Shown here in pieces: positions 35,567-44,806 of a stretch of DNA of 64,000 bases. The DNA comes from Faecalimonas sp. (lineage in GTDB: Bacteria > Bacillota > Clostridia > Lachnospirales > Lachnospiraceae). The notes beneath the pieces are model-generated. The model was not told the DNA's origin. It was given only the letters and a program-made list of their open reading frames with translations, and made no database searches. Position numbers and translations under genes: made by a program. Position 1 is the first letter of the stretch; every line of letters starts with the position of its first letter. The stretch spans positions 124,001 through 188,000 of the forward strand of contig JARICA010000017.1 in the NCBI GenBank assembly GCA_029264305.1, written 5' to 3'.

Positions 35567-37255
35567 TTAAACTTCTTCTACTAATTTCTGAAGTGCTTCT
35601 AAAGCTTCTTCTGGAAGTTTATCATATCCGTCTTTCTTTGTCGCAAATCCTTCTACTGCATTTACACGGTTCTGCATAGCATTCTTTAACTGCGCCTTGT
35701 AATCTTCATCATTTAAGTCTGGAACAAATCCTTCCCATTCCATGATTTCGATATCTTCAAAATTACCCCACTGTTTAAATTCTGCTTTGTTTTCTACAAT
35801 TGTTTCCAAAATTCCTAATGTATCTTTTGGCTGAACTTTTTTGCCCATGAAATCACCTGTATTGATGATATAGCAATCTACGTTCTTTTCTTCCACTAAT
35901 TTTTTGAATTTTTCATAGTCATTTACTAATGGATATGTTCTAAATGGGTTTGCATAAGGAACAATACGAAGAGCATTTAAATCTGTTCCTGCAGCAACAC
36001 GTTCTGCTGTAGATGTTTTTGTTGCAAGTGTTGCACCCATAACTGATGCTAATGCAGCACCTTTTAATTTTACTACTGGTGGAATTGTAGGGTCTTTCAT
36101 AATCCAGAAAATAGCATTTACTGGTGCGTCAATCTTATCCACACGGTTTGGTGACCATAATTTAGACTTCAATGCACGTCCATTACCATTTCTAATATCT
36201 TCTGTTACTAACTGAACTTTTCCATCTTCATCTAAAGTTGCTGAACAGTTCTGTGCTGATAATAAGAACTTATTATCAGGGCATCCTGTTGGATAATCTG
36301 CTGTTTTATCAAAGTATGTAGGTTCTAATGCTACAGATGAACAAGTATCTGTATTAATGATAAATGCATCATCATGAAGAACAGTAATTGGATATTTTCC
36401 ATTGTGTTTAGCATGAGTTAATGTTGATTTACCTGATCCTGATAAACCAAATACAGATGCTACATATTTAGAACCATCAGCTAATGTGTATTCTTTCTGT
36501 CCACCGTGACATGAAGCATATCCATTTCTGTTAGCAATTGCCCATGCCATAGTAAGTGTTCCTTTTTTGTGTTCTCCAAAATATCTCATTCCAAGAATAC
36601 AAGCACAGTTCTCTGCTGTATCAAAATAACATAATGTAAGAGGATCGCTTAAACAGCTATAGTCAACATCCGGTCTCTCTTGTGGAATCCACTGTGGATC
36701 AGAGAAAATATAAATATCTGGTTCTTTTCCATCTCCAACTGCTTTTGAGTTTTTATACATTTTTACATATTCGTCAGACATATACTGGAAGTTTAACATC
36801 CAGTTATACATAATATTTTCTTCTCCTTCAGGAATGAGAAGGTGTGCTTTTACCATAAATTCTGGATCAAGACCAACATAAACTTCTGCATGATACATTG
36901 TTTTCCAACGTGATTCATAAACAGCATCCATTGTTACTTTATCAAGTTTCGCTGCATCTACACCTGGTTCTCCTTTGATACGACGTGCTGCTGCATAACG
37001 TCCTGTTACTGCTCCATCATTAAATAAAAGAACTTTTGCATCTTTATCAAGACCAAATTCTTCTCCTCTATATACAGGCATATCTGTTACGATTGTTCCT
37101 GGTGAATTTTTTGCTAATTCATATGCCTCTCTTAATGTACTCACTTTTACTACATTGTTTCCATAAAATGCTGCTTCGATGATAGAACGAGTTTTAGAAA
37201 AACCTGTTTTTCCAGCACCGATTTCGCTAAGTGGATAATAAGCTTTTGTTGACAT
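35567..37255 (-). CDS. pckA: Phosphoenolpyruvate carboxykinase (ATP)
   Basis: The enzyme interconverts oxaloacetate plus ATP with PEP, CO2 and ADP; in anaerobes it often runs toward oxaloacetate for succinate or propionate formation. The 562-residue protein starts at ATG 37253-37255 behind AAGGAGG. The frame extends 33 codons further without support, through the promoter. Key motifs are the kinase P-loop VFGLSGSGKSTLTH (about 245-260), the metal-binding VLHDDAFIIN and the conserved ALEPTYFDKTADYPTGCPDN. The length is slightly above the common 520-540 residues but the active site is complete. It is monocistronic with its own promoter and terminator. Confidence 0.95.
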   Translation of the reverse strand: MSTKAYYPLSEIGAGKTGFSKTRSIIEAAFYGNNVVKVSTLREAYELAKNSPGTIVTDMPVYRGEEFGLDKDAKVLLFNDGAVTGRYAAARRIKGEPGVDAAKLDKVTMDAVYESRWKTMYHAEVYVGLDPEFMVKAHLLIPEGEENIMYNWMLNFQYMSDEYVKMYKNSKAVGDGKEPDIYIFSDPQWIPQERPDVDYSCLSDPLTLCYFDTAENCACILGMRYFGEHKKGTLTMAWAIANRNGYASCHGGQKEYTLADGSKYVASVFGLSGSGKSTLTHAKHNGKYPITVLHDDAFIINTDTCSSVALEPTYFDKTADYPTGCPDNKFLLSAQNCSATLDEDGKVQLVTEDIRNGNGRALKSKLWSPNRVDKIDAPVNAIFWIMKDPTIPPVVKLKGAALASVMGATLATKTSTAERVAAGTDLNALRIVPYANPFRTYPLVNDYEKFKKLVEEKNVDCYIINTGDFMGKKVQPKDTLGILETIVENKAEFKQWGNFEDIEIMEWEGFVPDLNDEDYKAQLKNAMQNRVNAVEGFATKKDGYDKLPEEALEALQKLVEEV

Positions 37256-37289
37256 ATTATGTTCCTCCTTGAAATTCCAAATTTGTCTT

Positions 37290-37318
37290 ATTATCTCATT
37301 TCTATTTCCAAAAGTCAA
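37290..37318 (-). promoter_or_regulatory. Promoter of pckA
   Basis: TTGACT (37313-37318) and GATAAT (37290-37295) are 17 bases apart on the minus strand, about 35 bases before the start. The promoter lies within the apparent upstream reading-frame extension, confirming the shorter protein. Confidence 0.8.
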
Positions 37319-37394
37319 TATTTTTCCTGAAAGTTTATTATTTTTACACTTCATTTAAAAGTTTTAAAATGCATTAATTGAATGCTAAACATAG

Positions 37395-37430
37395 AAAAAT
37401 GCAGGATTTATTTTAAAATCCTGCATTTAT
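37395..37430 (-). terminator. Terminator of the NhaC-type antiporter gene
   Basis: AAATGCAGGATTT (37397-37409) and AAATCCTGCATTT (37416-37428) form a 13-bp stem; TTTTTCTAT follows on the minus strand, and a T-run follows on the plus strand as well. Apart from this and the pckA promoter, 37256-37610 shows nothing I can identify. Confidence 0.85.
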
Positions 37431-37610
37431 TGGTTTTTTTAATCCTTTTCCCCTTATTTTTCCATTCTTGAAAAAGTTTTTTTGCAATTCCTTTGTTAAA
37501 AAATTCACTATCATTTTTTATTTAGTTTATTCTTAAAAATATTCTTTTGTTTCCTTTGTCGTCCCATACCTAACCAAATCAAGACATGCGTACAAACATC
37601 TTTTTGTGAA

Positions 37611-38924
37611 TTATTCCTTCACCCTTTCACTGCGAAAGAAAATAAATAAAACTGCACTAATTGCCATTAAAATCGGATAGTATAAATATGGCATAATTTC
37701 AAATGGTGTCAACTTTGTCAATGTTGCTGCTGAAAGTAATTGCGCCCCATATGGTATCATTCCCTGGCCTACCGATGTAAATATATCTAAAAGTGAGGCT
37801 GATCGTTTTGGACTAATATGATATTCTTCACAAATTTCTTTTGCTATTGGTCCTGCCATAACTATCGCAACAGTATTATTAGCTGTACATACATCAACTA
37901 ATAGTGCAAGTCCCGCAATTCCCAACTCTCCTCCTCGTCTCCCTTTTATTTTTTTCTTGATTAGATTTAAAACAAACTCTATTCCACCATATTCTTTTAC
38001 TAAAGATACAATACATGCAACTACAATCGAGATAATTGTAATATCATACATTCCCGTTACACCACTAATAGTTTTATCCCCTATCGTTCCCCCTGAAACA
38101 GCTACAAAAACATCACCCAAAGCAATACTTCCTGTTACCACGCCTACAATCAAAGAAAGTATTGTTCCAGTAATCAGTACAACGAAAACATTTATTCCTA
38201 TTAATGCTCCCACAAGTACAACAATATACGGAAGTATTTTCCATGCATTATATGGCAATTCTTTAGCCAAAGTGAATTCTCCCTGTTTTGTCATAAAAAA
38301 GAAGATTGCAATTGTGATAATTGCCGCTGGAAGCACAATAAAGAAATTTGCTTTAAATTTATCTTTCATCTCACACCCCTGTGTCTTTACCGCTGCAATC
38401 GTTGTATCCGAAATCATAGAAAGATTATCCCCAAACATTGCACCACACACAACAGCACCTATACAAATTGCCATCGAAAATCCAGTTTTTTCACTAATAT
38501 TAACTGCAATAGGAGCTAGTGTTGCAATTGTTCCCATAGAGGTCCCCATGGACACCGAAATAAAACACCCAATAACAAACAATCCTACTACTGCAATATT
38601 AGATGGTAAAATTGATAATCCAAAATTCACTGTGCTTTCCGCGCCACCTGCCGCTGTAACCGCACCTGAAAATCCACCTGCGCAAAGAAAAATCAAACTC
38701 ATTGTGATAATATTCTCGTCTCCCACACCTTTCGATATTACTTGCATTTTTTCCCCAAATGTGAGTTTTCTGTTCTGCAAAAACGCTACTAATAATGCAA
38801 TTAAAAATGCTACAATTGCTGGCATAGTGTAAAAATCACCTGTTATGACCCCCGATCCTAAAAAAATAATTAAAAACACAACAATTGGTAATAATGCTTT
38901 TGCTCTTCCTTTGTTTTTTTCCAT
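37611..38924 (-). CDS. Na+/H+ antiporter, NhaC family
   Basis: The 437-residue protein is hydrophobic throughout, with about eleven membrane segments. Features are GVITGDFYTMPAIVAFLIAL, the conserved GTSMGTIATLAPIA, GAMFGDNLSMISDTTIAA and a late VDVCTANNTVAIVMAGPIAK. The two inverted-repeat halves of the ion transporter fold can be recognised. NhaC-type proteins exchange sodium for protons or, in some cases, organic anions such as malate for lactate. The gene follows the OCD-IlvD-TrmB operon after a terminator, so a metabolite-linked exchange is possible. The start has a good AAGGAGG. Confidence 0.88.
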   Translation of the reverse strand: MEKNKGRAKALLPIVVFLIIFLGSGVITGDFYTMPAIVAFLIALLVAFLQNRKLTFGEKMQVISKGVGDENIITMSLIFLCAGGFSGAVTAAGGAESTVNFGLSILPSNIAVVGLFVIGCFISVSMGTSMGTIATLAPIAVNISEKTGFSMAICIGAVVCGAMFGDNLSMISDTTIAAVKTQGCEMKDKFKANFFIVLPAAIITIAIFFFMTKQGEFTLAKELPYNAWKILPYIVVLVGALIGINVFVVLITGTILSLIVGVVTGSIALGDVFVAVSGGTIGDKTISGVTGMYDITIISIVVACIVSLVKEYGGIEFVLNLIKKKIKGRRGGELGIAGLALLVDVCTANNTVAIVMAGPIAKEICEEYHISPKRSASLLDIFTSVGQGMIPYGAQLLSAATLTKLTPFEIMPYLYYPILMAISAVLFIFFRSERVKE

Positions 38925-39037
38925 ATATTTCCCTCCTTATTTCATAAAATAAATTTTTCTTGTCATACAAAAAAATTATACGCACTATCGTAATTCATAC
39001 TGATATAAAAAGTCAATATTTTTTTATATCAAACAAA

Positions 39038-39076
39038 AAGAAACTTTAGTCATACTACATACAACTAAAGTTTCTT
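39038..39076 (-). terminator. Terminator of the OCD-IlvD-TrmB operon
   Basis: AAGAAACTTTAGT (39038-39050) and ACTAAAGTTTCTT (39064-39076) pair perfectly around a 13-base loop, and TTTTTGTTTG follows on the minus strand, five bases after the TrmB-like stop. Confidence 0.88.
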
Positions 39077-39080
39077 ATTT

Positions 39081-39878
39081 TTAAAAAATATCTCTAATTT
39101 TAATATAATCTTTTCCGAATTCTTCCTGCATTTCTTCTTTAAATTTCCCTACATTTTTATAGAAATACATATCATGACGTACACATTCAGCCGACATCGC
39201 TATCATTGGCTTTGATTTTGTCCAAATAACTTCAGCAACGGTTTCATTAATAATTTGCCCAAAAACAACTTCCTTCTCATCGGAAACTAGCGTAATAAAT
39301 CTTCCACCCATTTCCCTTCTCTTTTCAGAGAGCATACCGTGTCTGCTGTAATGTTTAAATGGGATAGTTGAATTTTCATCTTCACTAAAGTAGACAATCG
39401 CAATTCGCACTCCTTTTTTTTCAAGTTCTTTCAATTCTTCTTCAACTTGCGGTAAATCTTCTTCCCAAATTTGAACAAGAAGTTCTTCTTCTGTATGTTG
39501 AATGATATTTCTGCATTTCGCAAATACATTTTTATACTCTCGAATGTGCCAAATATATTCTAAATCTGTAGAAGTTTGATATTTTTTTAGTTGCAAAGAC
39601 AATTCTTCTAATGTATCTTTCGTTTCTTTTTGTATTTTCTCAGATACTTCTTCTATCGGAACTGCTAAATATTGATTTGTCCCCTCCCCCTCACTGAATC
39701 GAACAAATCCTTTGGTCACAAGGGTTTCCAAAATATTATAAATTTTGGAGCGAGGAACTCCTGACACTTTGCTCACTTCATATCCTGATGAACATCCATA
39801 TCGTAATAAAGATAAATACGCTTTACTCTCTGCTTCCGTTAAACCAATTTTATTTAATAAGGGAATTACATTTACCAC
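39081..39878 (-). CDS. TrmB-family transcriptional regulator
   Basis: The start is GTG 39876-39878 with GGAGGGTGG about nine bases upstream, giving 265 residues and overlapping the ilvD-like stop by seven bases. The N-terminal winged helix (about 1-70) reads IGLTEAESKAYLSLLRYG then GYEVSKVSGVPRSKIYNIL, typical of TrmB. A coiled-coil helix (about 85-115) and a C-terminal effector domain (about 120-260) follow. TrmB-type regulators usually sense sugars or metabolites. Coupling to the catabolic genes suggests local autoregulation, probably through the inverted repeat in the operon promoter at 42551-42569. Confidence 0.85.
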   Translation of the reverse strand: MVNVIPLLNKIGLTEAESKAYLSLLRYGCSSGYEVSKVSGVPRSKIYNILETLVTKGFVRFSEGEGTNQYLAVPIEEVSEKIQKETKDTLEELSLQLKKYQTSTDLEYIWHIREYKNVFAKCRNIIQHTEEELLVQIWEEDLPQVEEELKELEKKGVRIAIVYFSEDENSTIPFKHYSRHGMLSEKRREMGGRFITLVSDEKEVVFGQIINETVAEVIWTKSKPMIAMSAECVRHDMYFYKNVGKFKEEMQEEFGKDYIKIRDIF

Positions 39879-41518
39879 GGTTGCATTGCACCACCCTCTT
39901 CTGCTGGACGGCAGTTTCTTGCAAATAAATTCAAACAACCTTTTTGTTCTTTTAGTGGTGGGCATACCCATTTTTCTCTTCGTATCTTTAGTTCTTCATC
40001 AGATACACATAATGTTGCTTCTCCATTTATCGTATCTAAAATAATTTCGTCACCATCTTCTACAAGAGCAATCACTCCTCCATCATATGCTTCTGGAGAA
40101 ACATGACCTACAATTGCACCATAATTAAAACCTGAAAATCTTGCATCTGTAATAAGCCCTACACTTGTATGTAAACCTAAACCTATAAGCGCATCAATAC
40201 TTAACATAAGTTCTTTCATTCCTGGAGCTCCCTTGCATCCTTCATAACGAATAACAATAATATCTCCAGCAACAATTTTACCACTTTCAATTGCTTCAAA
40301 TGCCATTCTATCTCCGTCAAATACCTTTGCTTTACCCTTGATATATTTTACTTCTTTTGGAACTCCTGTTGGTCTAACAATGGCACCATTTGGAGCAATA
40401 TTTCCACGTAACACTTTCAATCCTGGTTCATTAAACAACGGTTTTTCAAAACTATGAATAACTTCATTTGGTTTCGCAGTTAAATGACTTAAAAATTCTC
40501 CTAAAGTAATTCCCGTCATCATTGGAACATCTTTATATAATTTAGATTCAAGCATTTTCAATACATTTGGAACTCCTCCTGCATAATGAAAATCTACAAC
40601 CGTAAACGGACCACTAGGAATAACTGCATTAATACATGGAATTTCTTTTGCATATTTTTCAAAATCTTCCAATGTAACATCAAGACCTAATTCATATGCC
40701 ATTGTTAAAATATGTAACACCGCATTTGTCGAACCAGCTACTGCCATATCAAACATAATGGCATTTAATAAAACTTCTTTTGTAATCAAGTTTGAAGGTT
40801 TTCTTCCTGCTTTTACTAATTCTACCGCATATTTTCCTGCCATTCTTGCTTGACGAAGTTTCTTATTATCAGAAGCTGGAACCGTTGCTGTTCCTGGCAT
40901 AACAAGATTAAACACTTCTCCTAACATCTGCATTGTATTAGCTGTCCCCATAGATGGACATGCACCAAATGATGGACAAACTGCTTCTTCTAATTCATCT
41001 AAATATTCTTCTCCTGCTCCTGAAAATCTTGCCACATCTAAATCCGCTTCTACAATGGCTTTTCCACAATGATGTCCTGGTTGCATAGAACCTCCTGTAA
41101 CAACCATAGATGGAATATCAAGTCTTGCTGCTGCAAGATAACATCCTGCAATAATATTATCACAAGAAGCTATCATTACTAATCCATCGAAATTATGCAC
41201 TTTTGTAACAAATTCTACTGACATAGCAACAATATCACGTCCTACTTGCTCGTATTTCAACTCTTCTGCACCATTTGCGATATTTCCACAAGTTGCAGGA
41301 ATACCAAATTCCACTGGAACACCACCAGCTTCCCAAATTCCTTGTTTTACTGCCTCAGCAATTTGTCTTAAATGTGCACTTCCTGGAGATCCTTCCATAA
41401 ATGAATTTGGTACTCCAATATGTGGTTTTTTACGAATATCCTCATCCGAATATCCTGCCGCTTTCATCATTACTCTTCTATGCGCTGCCTCTGCACCATT
41501 CCAATATTCTTGACTCAT
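39872..41518 (-). CDS. Dihydroxy-acid dehydratase-like protein (IlvD/Edd family)
   Basis: The 548-residue protein belongs to the IlvD/Edd [Fe-S] dehydratase superfamily: GVPNSFMEGSPGSAHLRQI near the N terminus, cluster cysteines in ATCGN, ASCDNI and GACPSMGTANTM, and the C-terminal ITDARFSGFN and VGHVSPEAYDGG. The N-terminal part differs clearly from canonical IlvD (no SYTEIVPGH form), and the context is not branched-chain amino acid biosynthesis. It is more likely a paralogue acting on a polyhydroxy acid. It follows an ornithine-cyclodeaminase-like gene by 21 bases. Canonical IlvD in an unusual context remains possible. Confidence 0.82.
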   Translation of the reverse strand: MSQEYWNGAEAAHRRVMMKAAGYSDEDIRKKPHIGVPNSFMEGSPGSAHLRQIAEAVKQGIWEAGGVPVEFGIPATCGNIANGAEELKYEQVGRDIVAMSVEFVTKVHNFDGLVMIASCDNIIAGCYLAAARLDIPSMVVTGGSMQPGHHCGKAIVEADLDVARFSGAGEEYLDELEEAVCPSFGACPSMGTANTMQMLGEVFNLVMPGTATVPASDNKKLRQARMAGKYAVELVKAGRKPSNLITKEVLLNAIMFDMAVAGSTNAVLHILTMAYELGLDVTLEDFEKYAKEIPCINAVIPSGPFTVVDFHYAGGVPNVLKMLESKLYKDVPMMTGITLGEFLSHLTAKPNEVIHSFEKPLFNEPGLKVLRGNIAPNGAIVRPTGVPKEVKYIKGKAKVFDGDRMAFEAIESGKIVAGDIIVIRYEGCKGAPGMKELMLSIDALIGLGLHTSVGLITDARFSGFNYGAIVGHVSPEAYDGGVIALVEDGDEIILDTINGEATLCVSDEELKIRREKWVCPPLKEQKGCLNLFARNCRPAEEGGAMQPW

Positions 41519-41539
41519 TTTTTTCTTCCTCCTTATATG

Positions 41540-42529
41540 TTACGAGTTCCACTCTGTTCCAATCTTTTGTTCAACCGCCTTATCATAAATACGTTTTGCC
41601 GTAACAAGATCTTGTGTTCCTATTCCTACAGTTTTAAATACAATGATTTCTTCTTCTGATTCTCGTCCAACTACTTTTCCAAGAAGAACATCCCCTAAAT
41701 CTCCAGTGAAATCTTCTTTCGTGATTAGTCCATCTTCTAATGGAATAAGAATATCTCCTGCTTCTGATAAAACAGCTTCTTCTGAGTCAAAATAAATTTT
41801 TCCTGCTCTTTGTAAAATAGAAGGATCCATTTCTTGCATATGTGGTTGATAAGAACCAACACAGCTTACTGTTGCTCCCTTTTTTACCTTTTTCCCATCA
41901 AACACAGGTTTAGAAGATGGTGTGACTGTTACAATCATATCCGCATCTTCAATTGCTTCATCAGAACTCTTTGCTGCAAGAATCGTTGTTCCATACGATG
42001 CAAGTTCTTTGTTCATTCTATTCACAAAATCTTCTGTCCTTTGCAAATTAATATCATATACTTTTACTTCTTCTAACTTTCTTACTGCAAGCATAGCTTC
42101 TAACTGTGTTGCTGCCTGTCCGCCTGTTCCAATCAACGCTCCTTTTTTTGCAGATTTATTTGCTAAAATGTCAAACGCTGCTCCTGATGCTGCTCCTGTA
42201 CGAAGTTGTGTTACATATGTTCCGTCTAAAACAGAAATAACCACTCCCGTTGTTCCGTCAATCAACAATACTTGTGCTGGAGTTGTTGGTATTCCTTTTT
42301 CTATATTTTTAGGAAATACATTTACAATTTTAATAGCAGAACACTCTAAGTCTTCTACATAAGAAGGCATAAATAAAAACGCTCCTTCATGTTTTGGCGC
42401 TCCAATATTTGTACGAAGAGGCACCACGCTTTTCCCTTCTGAAAAAATGGAAAACGCTTCTTTATCCGCTTCAATGGCCTCTTGCATTGTAAATACTTTT
42501 CGAATATCTTCTTTTGAAAGCAATAACAT
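41540..42529 (-). CDS. Ornithine cyclodeaminase / mu-crystallin family protein
   Basis: The 329-residue protein has the family's substrate region at about 35-80 (VPLRTNIGAPKHEGAFLFMP, SAIKIVNVFPKN), a TGAASGAAF helix and the NAD(P)-binding GALIGTGGQAATQLEA followed by the acidic residue in VKVYDIN. Members include ornithine cyclodeaminase, ketimine and pyrroline-2-carboxylate reductases and alanine dehydrogenase; the exact reaction cannot be told. It is the first gene of an operon with the IlvD-like and TrmB-like genes. The start has AAAGGAGG upstream. Confidence 0.87.
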   Translation of the reverse strand: MLLLSKEDIRKVFTMQEAIEADKEAFSIFSEGKSVVPLRTNIGAPKHEGAFLFMPSYVEDLECSAIKIVNVFPKNIEKGIPTTPAQVLLIDGTTGVVISVLDGTYVTQLRTGAASGAAFDILANKSAKKGALIGTGGQAATQLEAMLAVRKLEEVKVYDINLQRTEDFVNRMNKELASYGTTILAAKSSDEAIEDADMIVTVTPSSKPVFDGKKVKKGATVSCVGSYQPHMQEMDPSILQRAGKIYFDSEEAVLSEAGDILIPLEDGLITKEDFTGDLGDVLLGKVVGRESEEEIIVFKTVGIGTQDLVTAKRIYDKAVEQKIGTEWNS

Positions 42530-42550
42530 ACTTTTCCTCCTTTAAAATAG

Positions 42551-42569
42551 TAGTTCCTTTTGGTAACTA
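42551..42569 (-). promoter_or_regulatory. Operator-like inverted repeat in the OCD-IlvD operon promoter
   Basis: TAGTTCC - TTTT - GGTAACTA forms an imperfect inverted repeat with one bulged base. It lies immediately downstream of the -10 element, a good position for repression, probably by the TrmB-like regulator. Confidence 0.5.
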
Positions 42570-42598
42570 TTATATTATTTCTGTCATCGCTTTGTCAA
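42569..42598 (-). promoter_or_regulatory. Promoter of the OCD-IlvD-TrmB operon
   Basis: TTGACA (42593-42598) and TATAAT (42569-42574) are 18 bases apart on the minus strand; both hexamers are perfect consensus. Confidence 0.82.
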
Positions 42599-42603
42599 TC
42601 TCC

Positions 42604-44544
42604 TTAGACTAAATTATTCTTTTTTCGTTTATACAACCGATAGCTATTTAGTAGACTTGCTATTGCAAAAAGAAGAATCACGCTATACATTCCTAATTTG
42701 CTATCATCTCCTGTCTTTACTTCTTTTGGTTTAATTACTGTTTGCTCTTTTTGATTTTCTACGGAAAGATTCTCCGTAATGATAGGATTTTGTTTCCCTT
42801 GAGATTTTAAATGTATTTCATAAGACTTGTCCGGAAGTATATATCCATCCGGTGCTTTGACTTCTTTTACAAGATATGTTCCAAGATATAATTCTTTACT
42901 TTCAGCAATACCGTTTTGGGTTTCTATTTTATCAACGGTTTCTCCTTTTTTTATCAACACACTGCCATCTGCTGCTTGTATTTCTTCTTTCGCAATAATT
43001 TCAAAAACGGCTCCATCCAATAACTTTTTCGTTTCTTTATCCTTTTTTTCAATTCGAATTTTTCCTTTAATCATCTCATTTTCCAATGTATATGTCAAAG
43101 TTACATTTTCTTGATGAATAGCTATATCAAACGGAGAAATCGGAATATATCCATCTGGATATTTGGTTTCTTCTAGTGTATATATTCCATAGACAAGGTT
43201 CCCTCTAACACTGCTCTCACTTTTCGTCGTCGCAAAACCTTTCTCGTCCGTTTTAATAATTGTTTGTTCTCCAGTTTTTTTATTCGTTAATGTAAATTCC
43301 ACATCCGGCATTGGTCTTCCTTCACTAACTTTCCTAATTTCTACATCGCCTCGAATAATGCTTTCTTTTGAATTTACTTTTGCATAAAGCGTATTATCCT
43401 CAGAAGGAATCGTCACTGTATGTAACACTTCATCAAGATTATACCCTTCAGGAGCTTTTATTTCACGCACATAATATGTTCCCGCAGGTAATTCCTTTGA
43501 AAATGCGCGTCCTTCTTCATTTATTTTCAGTAATTGTATTTTTTCCATTGATTCTGATAACAATTCATATTCAGCTCCCAAAAAAACACTATTTGGTAAT
43601 TGCGTTTCTGCATCCGTTTTGATAATTTCTATCTGCCCTTTTTCTGTTTTTACTTTTAACCACCCTTCTACCGAACTTTTCACCCCTTGTGGATTATATG
43701 CAATTGCTTTTTGATATTCTGCACCTCCTGCACCATAAATTAAATACGGTCGTGTACCTCTCTGTTCATCTACCCGTTTTATTTCAACTTCTTGTTGGCT
43801 AAATAAATCCTTTTCTGTAAATAAACAGTATTCCTTCTTTTCTGAATCAACACTTTCTAATTTCAATGAAGAATTTCCTACAATTTGTAATTTACAATCC
43901 ACGTTGTTTTCATCTGTTAAAAATATCTCGTAACGTTTCTTTTCTATATTCCATGCTAATGTATGGGTTTCCATATTTTCTTTTTTATTACTCAAAAAGC
44001 TTGGCAATTTCCCCACATTACTAATTTTACGATTCAATTCATCGTAAAATGCTAAACCATCTGATGCCTTTTTTAAGGAATGACTATACTCTTCCATAGC
44101 TTTACGCGCTTTTGCTGTTCCATGAACGCCCTCTACAATATTCCAAACCGTTACTTGTGTTGCTGCATATTGTGCTTTTTGTTTATCTGTTGGTGTCTCC
44201 GTTACTGTTTGATAACCAAATTCGATTGCGGCCTTTAATTGCTCATTCTGTTTTTCTGATAAGACTTGTAGCGGTTTATTTACTGGAAGTTTCTTTCCGA
44301 AATCCATACAATACCCTATTCTTTTTAAACCACCTTCTTGAACAAAAAACATAACTCCAAATGTTCCTCGACTTTCTTTTCCATACTGCGTAATCTTATA
44401 CGGACTTGTTGTAATTCTAATCATCTTAGGAATAGATACTTTCCCTTTATCCTGTGCATGAGCAACTTTTTGATATGACAGAAAAGAAATCATCATACAA
44501 AACAATAGTACTACACTTGTTACCTCTTTTTTCACTTTTTGCAA
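42604..44544 (-). CDS. Surface adhesin with thioester domain, SpaA repeats and cell-wall sorting signal
   Basis: The 646-residue protein has a signal peptide (about 1-30). The thioester (TQXA) domain follows, with Cys79 in RIGYCMDFGK and Gln130 in AATQVTVWNI positioned to form an internal Cys-Gln thioester. Three SpaA/Cna-B repeats lie at about 305-390, 395-490 and 490-590, with KTDAETQLPN, YYVREIKAPEGY and YLVKEVKAPDGY as strand markers, suitable for isopeptide bonds. The C-terminal sorting signal is VKTGD (609-613), a hydrophobic helix and a basic tail. No sortase gene is in the window. The start is TTG 44542-44544 with AAGGAGG 10-11 bases upstream. The protein probably binds host or mucus surfaces covalently. 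Confidence 0.9.
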   Translation of the reverse strand: MQKVKKEVTSVVLLFCMMISFLSYQKVAHAQDKGKVSIPKMIRITTSPYKITQYGKESRGTFGVMFFVQEGGLKRIGYCMDFGKKLPVNKPLQVLSEKQNEQLKAAIEFGYQTVTETPTDKQKAQYAATQVTVWNIVEGVHGTAKARKAMEEYSHSLKKASDGLAFYDELNRKISNVGKLPSFLSNKKENMETHTLAWNIEKKRYEIFLTDENNVDCKLQIVGNSSLKLESVDSEKKEYCLFTEKDLFSQQEVEIKRVDEQRGTRPYLIYGAGGAEYQKAIAYNPQGVKSSVEGWLKVKTEKGQIEIIKTDAETQLPNSVFLGAEYELLSESMEKIQLLKINEEGRAFSKELPAGTYYVREIKAPEGYNLDEVLHTVTIPSEDNTLYAKVNSKESIIRGDVEIRKVSEGRPMPDVEFTLTNKKTGEQTIIKTDEKGFATTKSESSVRGNLVYGIYTLEETKYPDGYIPISPFDIAIHQENVTLTYTLENEMIKGKIRIEKKDKETKKLLDGAVFEIIAKEEIQAADGSVLIKKGETVDKIETQNGIAESKELYLGTYLVKEVKAPDGYILPDKSYEIHLKSQGKQNPIITENLSVENQKEQTVIKPKEVKTGDDSKLGMYSVILLFAIASLLNSYRLYKRKKNNLV

Positions 44545-44702
44545 TGAATATAAACCTCCTTGTTTAATAAACTGTTTTATTGTTAAATAAATTTAAAATA
44601 AAATTAATTAAGCCTCCTTTCTGATATAAAATTGTTCTCGTTTTGAATACTTGGGAAGATTATCCCTCTGAATATTTGATATGTAATTAGACGAGCAAAT
44701 AA

Positions 44703-44731
44703 ATCATATGTCAATTTTTTTCATTTGTCAA
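44703..44731 (-). promoter_or_regulatory. Promoter of the adhesin gene
   Basis: TTGACA (44726-44731) and TATGAT (44703-44708) are 17 bases apart on the minus strand. This implies an untranslated leader of about 150 bases (44545-44695), AT-rich and with two AGGAGG motifs, in which I recognise no known riboswitch. Confidence 0.75.
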
Positions 44732-44753
44732 TAGTTCTTAAATTTTTTGATTA

Positions 44754-44806
44754 AAAACATAAGATAGGAAGGACAGTTCTTACTATCTTTCCCATCTTAT
44801 GTTTTT
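44754..44806 (-). terminator. Terminator of the VanZ-fusion gene
   Basis: AAAACATAAGATAGG and CCCATCTTATGTTTT pair with one interruption around a long loop; the outer arm overlaps the stop codon, and TTTTTAATC follows on the minus strand. Confidence 0.75.

Noticed and set aside
37957-38832. Long plus-strand frame opposite the NhaC-type gene
   Set aside because: It is rich in Pro, Thr and Ile from antisense reading of a membrane protein and has no start signal; NhaC motifs are clear on the other strand.
44545-44702. Adhesin leader considered as a riboswitch
   Set aside because: I found no conserved riboswitch core, and only weak internal pairing; it is listed only as a long leader.
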